Notes under the pieces: model-generated | The model's database searches: none | The model's input: only the letters and a program-made list of their open reading frames with translations | Told to the model about the DNA's origin: nothing | Made by a program: the position numbers and the translations under genes | Assembly: GCA_019096195.1 (NCBI GenBank) | Contig: JAGTXK010000219.1 | Location: 496,001-560,000, forward strand | Length of the DNA stretch: 64,000 nucleotides | Direction of reading: 5' to 3' | From: Boletus sp. NGJ | Taxonomy: Eukaryota; Basidiomycota; Agaricomycetes; Boletales; Boletaceae | Part shown: piece by piece, positions 1 through 10,549 of the stretch | Layout of the letters: the number at the start of each line of letters is the position of its first letter | How positions within the stretch are numbered: position 1 is the first letter of the stretch

Positions 1-171
1 GACCACCCTGTCGATCACGTCCTTCCAATCATCCGGGAGCTACTCGGTACTGCGTAAGTCCCGTTCTTCACGAAATGTGTGTATCCTTACCGGTGGTCTG
101 TCATTCTGTATAGGAGAGGGAGAGGAGATGGAAGAGAGGGAGATTTGCCTGAAAGGTGCTCCTGGAGATGA
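1..171 (+). CDS. 3' end of an unrecognised protein gene (partial)
   Basis: Bases 1-53 read DHPVDHVLPIIRELLGTA in frame 1 and stop at a good donor (gtaagt at 54). An acceptor (ctgtatag) follows near 112. Joining the two keeps the frame and adds a short Arg/Gly/Glu-rich tail ending in TGA at 169-171. The first exon looks like an amphipathic helix of a real protein. Too little is present to name a family, and the 5' part lies outside the window. The last exon has low-complexity codons and could instead be UTR. Confidence 0.35.
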
Positions 172-1255
172 GGGAGGAGAAGGCGGCGGTGAGGGGATGA
201 ATTTTGGGACAGGTTTTCTGTGGCTCATCGAGCGCACAGGCTCCACTTGGGCCATGGCTAGTGGGGCGGGTGGTGGTTCCCAGAGATGCAAGAGCAGGAT
301 TGAGCACCAATTATTCGACGGAGACTGTTCACTGGAAGCGCAGCTGGGTGGACAGAACTGAGAAGGCGGATTATTATATGTGAGTAATGAATGGAAAGAC
401 ATGAGTAGGCTCATATACGGAAGGGGGGGGGGCGTGCTTCAAGCTGTACACAGGCAGTAGTCACGGAGGGAGCCTGCCTTGAGCTCAACAGCCACGTTGG
501 GAGCAGGATGTTCATGAACGGGACAGCACGACTCACCTCATGTTTTCCATAAATGTGCTGTGCTTGTGAACAGCCGCGAGGTGGTCCATGATCACGACAA
601 ATGCGTACCTGTGAAGTGTAGAGCGGGCATCCCTCTCGACTAGTACGTCAGGACCATGGCAACCTACATAAATGAATGGCCCAAGTCGAGAGCTCTCGAG
701 TGCATTATGATTTCTGATGAACGAAGATGGCAATTCCTAATCAACCTCGGTCCTGCATGCGAAACCGAGCATTGCCTTGGGTTGAGAAGGCAAGATGTGT
801 GATTCCGAATATGGAATGTCCTGTAGAATGAAACCTCGTCCAATCGCCCCCGACCACACAACACCGCTTGCCTATGATAGCGATACCGCGGCCATAGCCC
901 ACAGCCTCGGTCATTCAGTGATCGCAGAGGCAGAGTTGTATACATTGCTCGATACATCTATGTATGAAGCCAGCCAGAAAACGGATGAGTTGATAAAATA
1001 TATATATGTGCATAAAAATCATTGAATGGCATAAAATCAAAAAGTGAGACCATATCAAGTGCAAGGCAAGATCAGTTGGTGGGTGATCACTTATTAGGGG
1101 TATCTATTCGTCGTGAGTGAGATGAGAAGGAGAACACAAGTGTTTCAGGTGCGTGAGAAATTCGTGTGTGACATTACGAGAAATCTGAATATGTTGTCGG
1201 TAAATAAATCAGCAAGAACCGCTAGAGGCCCAGAGCAGGGGAAAGTGGTGCATTA
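172..1255. other. Intergenic stretch with no supported gene
   Basis: About 1.1 kb between the tail of the first gene and the stop of the VTT-domain gene. Only short open frames without family likeness are seen on either strand. A G-run lies at about 423-431. The proline-rich minus-strand frame near 40-414 is low complexity. No RNA gene was recognised. Confidence 0.5.
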
Positions 1256-2738
1256 TTAAGGAAATGAAGCCTTTTCTTGGACAAGATCATCATGTCTTTT
1301 CGTGTCTTGATTGTGTGATCGAGAGTGTGTGCGCATTTTCGCCTTCCAGTCACGGACCCACCTGGATAAACGTTCGTTTCCAGACTGCGGCGCATCCGAG
1401 AGTGATTTCTTCGATATGAGGGCGCGTAGCCGATCTCGCCCAAGAATAGGTGCCAGGGATAAGAAGGACAAGAACACGAGCTTCAGGATGATATCGGGAG
1501 AAGTTAACAGGGAAGAAACAGTCTGGTGACCTGGCGAAGGAGCCGATGCGACTGTCTGAAGGATATCACCGATCTAGCAAAAGGGGTCAAGATAGGCTAC
1601 GACCGATATCAGAGAGGCACATACCTGGCACGTGACTGCTGTCCACGGGAGTCCACCGATGAAGGCACCCAGAAAACAGTCGGTCAATGGTACACCACAG
1701 ACACCGCATGCGATGTTAATTCCCGACCAGGGTACGACCCCAATGAGGCGCAGTATCGACAAGCGAACCCAAGCCGATGACCTCGGGGCTGACCTTATGG
1801 AGAGGTCAGTCTCACCCTCCAGGGCATTTCGGGTCATGTCTAGCGCACGCGGAAAGAGTCGACTAAGAACCGGGGCTAGGGGTGCACTGAGAGCAGTAGC
1901 GATCACTGAGCCGATGGTTGTCAAAAAGGTCAACAGCAAGGTGGCCAATAGGGGGTGAAAGAGAGCACCAGCCAGTACATTCTACAGGAGGCAATCAGTC
2001 ACACGACCTGGTTGAGAAAGACATTGGTTTTAAAACCAACCCAAATGACACTGCCAGGTATGGACCAGGCATGTTTCCAAGCCGCAGTGACGGAAAGTAC
2101 ACCAATAACATGCGCAAACGGCCCAGGGCCAAGCTGAGAGTACTTTTGGAGTTCTTTACCGAGTTCAGCAAGTTCAGCAAGTGTTCGTGGCCACGTGACT
2201 GAGATGGGCAGGGAATAAAGTGACAAAAACACTACGGAAGTAGACAGGGGGAAGAGGAGCATGACCAAAAGGATTGAGGCATGCGCCTGACAAAGACGTC
2301 AGTTTGGCGCACGAGATTGAAGAAAGGCCCATCACTGACCGCAGGGTGAAAAGATCGCGAGCGATGTGAACTAGCGTCTTTCTCGCATAGGATGTCACCA
2401 AAGGTAGATTGTGACGAAGCCGAAAGGGGAAGGACGAGGTCTGTGGAGTGTGGCGATGATGGGGATGTCGATGTTGAACGGTCAGAAGGGTGCAATTTAG
2501 GCACGTGAAGAAACTCGAAACACTTTTCAGCTATCAAGGAGAGCATGGAAGGCTGCGAGGATGAAGAAGATGGAGGGCTGTGTGCAAGTGGGTCGGGGGA
2601 GGTGTAGGTGTGTTGGACGGGGAGGACGGGGGAGTCCAAGGACGAACGACGTCTCCCGAGGGTGTTTATTGACAAGGCGGGGCGTACGCACGTGGAGGAT
2701 GCGCGACTTCGATTAGGAGGGGGCACGACCAAGGCCAT
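1256..2738 (-). CDS. SNARE-associated Golgi protein with VTT (DedA/TVP38-like) domain
   Basis: Four exons, 2738-2340, 2286-2041, 1981-1625 and 1573-1256, give about 439 residues. The first ~130 residues are Ser/Pro-rich and probably disordered. A membrane helix follows (VMLLFPLSTSVVFLSLY), then the VTT core: HAWSIPGSVIWN, a helix after LAGALFHPLLATLLLTFL, and the signature RLIGVVPWSGINIACGVCG followed by GAFIGGLPWTAVTCQ. The C-terminus has one more hydrophobic stretch and a basic tail. Family members are multi-pass proteins of Golgi and ER membranes linked to lipid scrambling and vesicle traffic. The exact role here is inferred only from the family. Every junction keeps the reading frame, and exon joining restores the domain without gaps. 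Confidence 0.85.
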
Positions 2739-2922
2739 GATGCGAGAAAACTGACGGGGGGTATATGAATCCGACGGACAGACCTGTGTCGAACAACTAA
2801 AACCCACATCAAAAGTCAGACTAGTAAGTACGTAATTGTCATCCCCTCGGCTTCTCGGCACCGCGGCACCGGTTGCATAAGCACAAGACAATATTATTAT
2901 TATTGCGTGACAATCTTTTTGC

Positions 2923-3374
2923 CTAGTGTGCCCTCCGACTCTCCTGAATGACTGCGCCAAGCTCCTCCAGCTTGCGCTTCGACCGCAGCAACGTTCCAAG
3001 CTGTCCCACCGTCAGTCTCCGACGCCGTCGGGTCCATGGTGTGCGCAAACTTACCCGTTTCTTGGTCAACTTGCGTGCCTTTTTGTCCTGCGCAACATCG
3101 TAAGCATTGGCCAGTCGAAACTTAGAACACGCACCTTGGAGTTTCTCAGCAACTCCAGCACTCGTCGTTCATATGGGGAAAATCCGGCGACCTCGCGAAT
3201 GACGGACCGCACAAATTTGGTTTTGGTGGACTGGATCCCTTTCCGCTGACTGGGGCGAGAGGCCTTGGGAAGGGCCGTTGTCGGGTGGCCTTTGTTGGGG
3301 CCATAACGAAGGTCTGATTAGCGATCAGCCACATTTCCCCGAGTTGCATTCTCAAACTCACTGTTTCGGGCCAT
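2923..3374 (-). CDS. RPL36: Large-subunit ribosomal protein eL36
   Basis: Four exons, 3374-3362, 3313-3135, 3087-3055 and 3000-2923, give exactly 100 residues, the usual fungal length. The protein begins MARNNLRYGPNKGHPTT and carries RKGIQSTKTKFVRSVIREVAG and a C-terminal LGTLLRSKRKLEELGAVI, all hallmarks of eL36. It is a structural protein of the 60S subunit. The first exon has only 13 coding bases, a common layout in highly expressed fungal ribosomal genes. It lies in tandem behind the CK2 beta gene, whose stop is less than 200 bases upstream. Confidence 0.95.
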
Positions 3375-3560
3375 GATCTTGACGGTCTTGAGGATGCAGT
3401 CTCGACAAGCGTCTCGCGCAGTATCTTCGCATTGTGGCTGTGACAGTGGCTTGCACCTATACAGTTTTCTTTCACGCCCCAAACTTGGTATAGCCCCTAA
3501 ACGATACTTGGGCAAAATATCGAAACTAGGTATTCATTCGACATCTCCACAAAATACACA

Positions 3561-5058
3561 TCATCTTCTGACCACCCTCACCCTGCCTGTGCCACTCGTA
3601 CCTATAGCGAAGTCATCTCGACCCTTTGATATCGAGCCAGAAGTAGGAGATGTACGCGCCGAGGATGGTAGGTGGATCGGTGTGGGAGGCCGGAGCAATT
3701 CGACGGACTGCTCACCTCGGACATGATGTCTCCGTGCACCACCCTCCTCCTCCTCTTCTTCCTCCTCCTCATCGTCATCATCTTCTACAGCATCCTGTAA
3801 TTAATTACATCGTACAACGTGTGAGCAGATGATCGGCGTAGGTCTGAAAGAGCCTCACCGGGTCAAAGTCTTCCATTTGCTTATCACCCTCCTCCTCCTC
3901 AACAACATCGCCATATTCCTCGTCATCTATCCAACGTCCTCGCCAATCTACTAGATCCAGCTCCTCTGGACTCTGAGGTCTCAAACGTAACCACTGCATT
4001 CGTGGCCCACACTTTGCCCGTTCGCTCACTTTGAACCCATATATTCGCGGCTCGTAGATACGCCCTTCTGGTCTCTTTTGACCGCCATGGGGATTGGGAT
4101 TGACAAAGGGCGACCGCTGCGACGAGCTGTTCCCAGAGTCCGGAGACCGTCCAGGAGAAAGCGACGATTCCGTCGACGACGACGGTTTCCAAAACGGCGC
4201 GGGCGCAAGCTCACGGTAGCTCTGGAAAAACAAGTGTGCAAACGTAGTACCAAAGAATGCCCCTACATCCCTCAAACACGTGTCAGTTCCCAGGCTTCAC
4301 GAGGGGAAGCAAAGCACTCGGACCATCGACTCCTTGAAAGCGGCTGCTCGGGGGACTGTATATATCATTACAGTTTGGGCAATAGAGCTTGACCGTATCG
4401 ATGCCAGGAAGATCGGAACGACCACACGGCACCACATTGCATCCCACACAGTACACTCGCGGGCAGACGCCAAATGCGGCGCTTTCATACTTGTCCACCT
4501 GAAAAGAGTATGAGATCAAGATAGATCAGGTGCGTGGTGGAAACAGACCATGGACTGCAAGCCGGCTCGCGTCAGAATGTAACGCTGATGCACGAGGCCA
4601 TATAAAAGCTCGGCCGATGCTTCCACAATTGAAACATCCGGGATTTTCGACGTGTCTTCGTCTGCATCGCACCAAAAATGGGTGCAAAGTTCACATGGGC
4701 CGGGGGCGAACGTACCTGGCTCGACGTCCAACACCATCTCCATCGCCTCCTTCCAGAAGGGTACCATGGTGTTCAAGCCTGTGAGGTTAAAATCATCCTC
4801 GATAAAATCCTCCGACACTTCGCAGAAGTATTCATGGCCGGGTAGAGAACAAAACCAGCTGATCCACGTGAGCGTGGAAGTAGGGGTAGAAGATGCTGGT
4901 GAAACCATGAGTTCAATGAGCCAGTGGCAATGCCCTGCGTGGAACTTACTGTACCCTTCCTCTACTTCATCCATAACTTCGTCTACCTCCCCATTTCCGC
5001 TTACAGCCTCCTCTTCAAACTCGACCTGATCTTCGACCTGCTCCTGGGGCCGCGACAT
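3561..5058 (-). CDS. CKB1: Casein kinase 2 regulatory (beta) subunit
   Basis: Six exons, 5058-4950, 4895-4716, 4661-4549, 4498-4324, 4262-3859 and 3794-3561, give about 404 residues. Signatures are SWFCSLPGHEYFCEV, EDFIEDDFNLTGL, ASAELLYGLVHQRYILTRAG, the zinc finger (CPRVYC ... CPNC) that makes the beta dimer, and GAFFGTTFAHLF. The beta dimer holds two catalytic alpha subunits and steers substrate choice. A Ser/Pro/Arg stretch is inserted between FFQSYRELAPAPF and RIYEPRIYGFKV, where fungal subunits often carry inserts. The C-terminus ends in a Glu/Asp run and a Ser/Pro tail longer than in yeast CKB1. A GTGAG...TATAG pair in that tail is in frame, so the tail may be shortened by splicing. 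The start is the first ATG in the frame. Confidence 0.93.
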
Positions 5059-5220
5059 GGAAAGTTGCACAGCTCAATCAAGCTGGCGTTCGAGCACCCG
5101 TCATTCCTCGATCAGGGCAACCGTAGATAAATTCAAACTCCGCTACGTGTACTTGCGACGCTGACTAGCTAGCAAGCCCTCACGAAATGAAACCCATTGT
5201 CCCCCACCCCCTCAGAATTT

Positions 5221-6563
5221 CTAGAAACTGCACGTCAATTGCTTGCTGACATGACCTACCCAAAATGAGGATCCCATGATGATAAGCAGCAGAAGTTGCC
5301 CGACTGCCCAGCTCAGGATGACATAAAACGACGCCTTCCATCCCTCTAGAGCATCTACTTCTGCTGCGAACGTGCTCACTGTTGTAAGGCACCCGCAATA
5401 CCCGTCGCCCAGACCCTGTAGCAAGGAACATGCGTCAGGGGAAACAGCAGAAGGCACACCCTGCAGAACGTGGAATACACCGAGAAGCGCGGTACCTAGT
5501 GCATTCGCGGTGAAAGTGCCCAAGGGAAAGAGCTTGATTCGCGGGTTTAGATTAATTGAAAGCAAATATCTCGTTAGCGTTCCCGGGTAAGAGAATAGGA
5601 GGGCCGCAGTCGCCTGGTGTCGGTAATTTGCAGGCAAGCGGAAATATGCAGGGAAGGTGGCAGCGTAGGTGAAGATAGATAAGACGGTGAGGCAGTAGCG
5701 CATGTTTCTCTTGGGTGGTTTCAGGGGTGGGAGGTACGGTAAGATCAAGCCGGCGATGTACACCCCGAACATGAGAGAGGCTAGCGACAAAACGAGGGTG
5801 ATCCATGTTTTAGTGAGACCATCTATAAACTGAGGACGTAATATAATGCGAGGAGCCCGATAATGGGGAAAGACTTACGTCTCCAAGTCCTGTCCTGTGA
5901 AACTGACCAGAATCGACCCAAGAATCGAATATGTCGACCTGCCAGCCAGAAAACGTGGTCAAAGATCCACAAAACCCTGTGAAACGACCATGAGTGAGAA
6001 AGATAGTGTGGGAAAGGGGAACGCAGTCGATCTGACCGGTTGTAGCGGCTGTATACAACGGTCCATAGCTTGAAAGGACTGGATGACTGATTGCGACCCT
6101 GACATGAAAAGCACGCTCACAAGTTACCCAACGGGGTTTTCATGCCCAGGGCAACCCCCATAATGAAGCAGCCAGTCGCTTGGACATATGCTAATGGAAA
6201 GACGCTCTGTCCGTCGTATGTCACCAAAGCTTGTAAACCAAGCCTGGCGAGGACGCCGAAGATGGAAGCGGGCATGAGAAGGGCAAGGACATGGACGGAG
6301 TAAGGGCGATATATTTTAGCAGGGGGTAAACCTTCGTCCTCGGCGGGGGGACGATCTATGGTAGCCAGAGAATCCGCGTAGGCTACTGTACGGTGGCTGG
6401 CGATAATAGAGCCAACATCGTGCTGACGTTCGGCTGGATTAAGCAGATCTGAGTTCTACATGCCTTATCACTTACTGGGAGGGTACTGGAGCAACTCGAG
6501 GGATTGACACCCTGTGAGATGGACTCTGCCCCGCGAGCTGTCGAGCCCTGCCTCCTTGCTCAT
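5221..6563 (-). CDS. FEX1: Fluoride exporter, fused two-domain CrcB/FEX type
   Basis: Exons join to a protein with two CrcB-like halves. The first half has the helix VHVLALLMPASIFGVLARLG, YVQATGCFIMG and GFCGSLTTFSGW. The second half has GTFTANALGTALLG and GDGYCGCLTTVSTFAAE. FEX proteins export F- across the plasma membrane, and in eukaryotes both halves sit in one chain. The asparagine of the GT...N..G motif is present only in the second half, which fits the known asymmetry of FEX pores. Clear introns include 49-base ones before VLSSYGPLYTAATT and before FIDGLTKTWITL. The first intron is ambiguous (27 or 60 bases), and the start at 6563 depends on it. It is divergent from DID2, 112 bases away. 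Confidence 0.88.
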
Positions 6564-6675
6564 GGCTCGTCTGCTGAGTACCTACATGCTTGTTGGCTTC
6601 GAGCGACAAAGTTCCCAGAATGGTCACATGACCAATCATAGTACTTCTTACAGTATACCCACCATCCGCTTCAAC
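6564..6675. promoter_or_regulatory. Short divergent promoter shared by FEX and DID2
   Basis: Only 112 bases separate the two start codons, which face away from each other. Both 5' UTRs and core promoters must share or overlap this space. No clear TATA box or binding site was recognised. Inference from gene layout only. Confidence 0.4.
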
Positions 6676-7487
6676 ATGGAGAGTAAGTACACCCACACAG
6701 TCAATCGTAGTGCGTCTGACACACTCACAGAGACCTTATTCCAACTCAAAGTTTGACCGCCATCATCATCCGCGATCCACTCTGATACCGTATTACACAG
6801 TTCACCGCAAAGACGCTGAACAGACAAGCAAAGAAGGCGCAGAAAGACGAGACTTTGGAAAAGACGAGGTTAAAGAAGGTACCTTGTGCGTTCATCTTCC
6901 TCTGTGCCAAGTGACAATGCGGCGGTAAACCATGACAGGCGCTCCAACAAGGCAATAACGACGGCGCAAGGATATACGCTTCCAACGCGATACGGAAGAA
7001 ATCCGAGTCTTTGAATTTACTTCGTCTCGCTAGCCGTATCGATGCAGTCGCGAGCAGGGTGGAGACTGCGGTCACAATGAGACAGGTGACGGGCAACATG
7101 ACATCCGTAGTTAAAGGAATGGACAGAGCAATGGACAGCATGAACTTGGAGAAGGTGCGTCATGCGGATAAAAGTGGCCAAAATTATTTATCGTTTTCCA
7201 AGATCTCGCTCGTGATGGACAAATTTGAGGCTCAATTCTCGGATCTGGACGTCCAGACCTCCTACATGGAAGACGCAATGTCCAGCACGACGGCCGTCTC
7301 CACACCGCAGGATCAGATAGATCAGCTCATGCGGCAGACAGCAGAAGAAGCAAACATAGAGTTACAGCATGACCTCGCTGCCAAGGACATCTCCGGTGTT
7401 GTACCCGATCTGACCAAAAGCGAGACTATCGGCGAGGAGGATGCTAAGCTGGTGGAAAGACTGAGAGCCCTTCGACCTGCAACATAG
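6676..7487 (+). CDS. DID2: ESCRT-III accessory subunit DID2/CHMP1
   Basis: Five exons, 6676-6682, 6731-6750, 6801-6878, 6939-7154 and 7203-7487, give 201 residues starting MEKTLFQLKFTAKTLNRQ. The Snf7 core is clear (LASRIDAVASRVETAVTMRQ, VVKGMDRAMDSMNLEK, MDKFEAQFSDLDVQTSYMED). The C-terminus carries a MIM1 helix, LVERLRALRPAT, the docking site for the Vps4 ATPase MIT domain. The protein recruits Vps4 to dismantle ESCRT-III on endosomes. The first two exons are very small (7 and 20 coding bases), so start-codon prediction without splicing would fail here. Confidence 0.95.
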
Positions 7488-7785
7488 TCATGGCACACTG
7501 ACGCCGGTATTCATGTATTCTAGCACTTTCAATTTCGCTTGTATTACGCTAAGCGGACAAGAAGTAACATTAAACGGGATGAGGCTCCAGGCTGGCTAGA
7601 TATATGACTAAGAATCTAAGATGGAAGACAAGGAGTGACACGATTTACTACCAAAGGATATATAGCAAACAATAAAAAGCGATACCAGTATATGAAGCTA
7701 TGATCAACCTTAGATAGCGAAAATTTACCAACAACGGTAGGGCGCATATGCGCACACCACAGGTCATCAACAATATTATGGACAA

Positions 7786-10278
7786 TCACCCACTGTGACT
7801 CTCGACGAAGATGGTAAACTCAGCCATGAGTTTGTTTCTCTCTCGTTCACTGACGCCAGATTCTGTGAGAAGTTTCTCAACACGAACTAGCAGACCAGAA
7901 GGACCCTCAAGCGGAATGACATGCGCGTCGAAGCGGTGGACGTCTGCAGATCACATCAGAAAGGTCGACGAGGGTGTAAGGAGCGAACGAGAGTCCTTAC
8001 ATTTTTTGAAAGTCTGGAATCGGGACTCGGATAGTAAACTTTCAAATACCTTGGTGACATCCGACCCATTTGCCCTGTTTTTCTCCAGCTTCGCTTTTTC
8101 CCGCGCGAGAATGAACCCCGGCATAAGAACCTCTTCACGTACACGTGAAGGTGCCCATGATAGTCCCAAACCGAGATCAAGAGAACGCCCTTTTCCTTTG
8201 GATTTATGTTCACCGGATTTTATGTAACCTGACTCGACGTGATCCGATGTATTGTAACTTTGTCCCCGTGCATGCTTCGTTCGAGCGTCGAAGATATTGC
8301 GCAATGGAGATGTAGGTTGAGATTGAGGAAGACCAGACATTTGTCCAGGGAGGTCTTTTCGATTTGGCTCACTCGGCAAATTGAAGCTTTGAGGATTCGG
8401 AGAACTAGGCACAGAAGCAGTATGCTCGAACGCGAACGTTCCATGCGAGGTGCGTAGCATACGTCTGCCCGACGCGCGACCCCAACTGGAGGATTGTCCA
8501 ACTGGCGTGTTACTCCCAGTCCCTTTGCCAGTCGACTTTGTCTGCACAGAGACAGACGAGAACGACACAACCGATGTATCGCCCGTATGATCTGGCTTTG
8601 ATTGAGACAGCATGGGCAATTCTGCCTGTCCAGGACGATGCGCAATCAAGCGGGACTTGTCACCCCGCGCAGAGTCATCCGAGATCGTTCGCTCCAATGA
8701 GGGAACACCAGGCTTTGACGAGTCACCCTTTGGGACATGTATTCCCTGCCGGTCCACGGTAGAACTACTCTTGTTGAGGGCAGAAACCGGACGCTCAAAA
8801 TCAAAGCTCCCAAGTTTGCTCCGGTGATTTGTCATATTGCGGACAGGGTTGGAGCCAGGTGTCTTGTGGGATGGTCCATCGGAAGAACCAGTAGCTGGTC
8901 GCTTGCTTGATTTCTGCCCGTTTCTGTCCTTTGTTCCAGGTAAATCTTTGCCGTTCAGAAATCGGGGAGTGAAACGCCTCTTGGATGAAGGCGGGTGCTG
9001 CACATCTGCGTGTGACTGAGAGCTTGAGACTAGGACTTGTTCTCGATGGGCTATAGTAACGGTCTTGCCTTTGGCAGACTCGACCTTTCCAGGAACGACC
9101 TCAAGTGGCGTAGTACTCGGCCGGGAGAGGGAATTGATCTCTCCTCCCGGGCGTTGTGGGGTTGGAGGGGTATGGATGATGCGGGGTATCATGGGTGAGC
9201 GATGAGGTGCAAGAAGGGACGATTGTTCGTTCTCTTCAGATGAGGCCGAGTCTACGGTAGGGAGATGTGAGCACACGGGATGACCTGCAAACTGCGATGG
9301 GTTGTTATTCCGAGATATGGGAGAAGGAACTTCTGGGAGAGATTGTGAAGGGAAATCGATGGACGGACGAAAGTCGGGAAGGGGGCCGTCTGAGTCAGGG
9401 AAGAATTTTTCTCTTTCCTTGCCCTTGTTCCGACCTCCGCCGTCGGGGAGAAGATGGGCACCTTTGTGGAGAGTAGGATGCGAGGGCTCTTCCGGAAGGG
9501 CAACTGCACTGTCATGGGGTGGGCGCTCTGAACCGACCGAGTGTCTTCTACCATGGGAGCGACCACCTTGAGGGGACTGTACATGTGGGAGGGGTAAATG
9601 GCCGGTAGATGATTTTGGAGTGCTGCGCTGAGAGCCACCGAGACCAAACGACCGGCGACGGGGGCTGGCGGACAAAGGTAGTGGACTGGATGGGATGGGT
9701 ATGAAATAGGGGGATTTTGAAGTAGAGGAGTCGTCGACAGACTTTGGGGTACTAGGGCGGGAGGTCAATCTGAAGGAGCGTGTGCGAGAGGGCTTGGTCC
9801 TGGGTTCGGATGCGGATGCGGATGTGGAGGTGGATGGTTTCCTGTGCGAGGTTGAGGATGGTTGCTGTGGGGCGGAGGTAGAAGAGGATCTGCGCGTCAA
9901 GGAAATTCCGAAAAGGGAGTGCAAAATCAACTTGCGCCTGGAGGAGGAGGGGGTTTCGGAGCGAGGGAAGTGGAGATCATCGTTATCGTAATCAATGGTG
10001 TCAGTGGATTGGTCGTGATCTGGGAGGGGTGTGTGGGTATCGGTGCTCTGAGGGTGGAAAGGGTAAGGGTGGCGTCCGCGATACATCCTATTCCTCAATG
10101 AATCGGAAGGAAGCGGGGTGATGGTGGAGTGGGTAGCGGTCGTTGTGGATGAGACGGGACGGTTTTGAGAACGGACGGACGACTTGGCATAGCTCGAGGG
10201 GGGGTTGTCTGAGGACAAGGAATCCTTGTGTAGATGACGGGGTAGAGGATACGGGGAGGAGCCGAGGGTGGAAGACAT
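7786..10278 (-). CDS. Unrecognised long, mostly disordered protein with an ordered C-terminus
   Basis: One long open exon (10278 to about 8010) and a last exon (about 7951 to 7786) joined at a gtaagg donor and a ctgcag acceptor. The product is over 800 residues. Most of it is Ser/Pro/Thr/Arg-rich with many SP and RS motifs, such as stretches around SRTRSFRLTSRPSTP, and looks disordered and a likely phosphorylation target. The last ~110 residues look ordered: SWAPSRVREEVLMPGFILAR, ALANGSDVTKVF-like and VFESLL segments, then VHRFDAHVIPLEGPSGLLVR and RVEKLLTESG. I do not recognise a named family. The C-terminal part has the look of a conserved basidiomycete domain. The start is the first ATG of the frame. 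Confidence 0.75.
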
Positions 10279-10549
10279 GGGGTCGGACGGTGCTGGGTCG
10301 TGGCCGGGACGAGAGCGTGAACGAGAGCGGGAGCGAAAGAAAGCGGAGAACTGGGGGGAATGTGTTGGACACGAAGGGGGACAAGGGGAGCTGGACAGAC
10401 CTTGTTTTCGCGTTTGGGGGAAGAGGGTATAATGGCCGACACGGTCATGGTTGTGGAGAGAGACAACACAACACGTGCAGGCGGTGTGCTTTCTGAAGGG
10501 AGGGGGGGGTTACCACCGGGGCGAGGGGGGGGGTCACATCTCACGACCA
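10279..10549. promoter_or_regulatory. Divergent promoter between the 775+ residue gene and MET2
   Basis: 271 bases between two start codons facing away from each other. It is purine-rich with several G-runs on the plus strand (10501-10532). It holds no gene of its own that I can support. Confidence 0.35.

Noticed and set aside
40-414. Pro/Ser-rich minus-strand frame
   Set aside because: Low complexity, antisense to the likely last exon of the first gene, no motif.
3146-3475. Minus-strand frame of 109 codons starting upstream of eL36
   Set aside because: It is shifted by one relative to eL36 and reads through its first intron.
6746-7141. Hydrophobic minus-strand frame (131 codons)
   Set aside because: Antisense shadow of DID2 exons; the plus strand carries the conserved Snf7 motifs.
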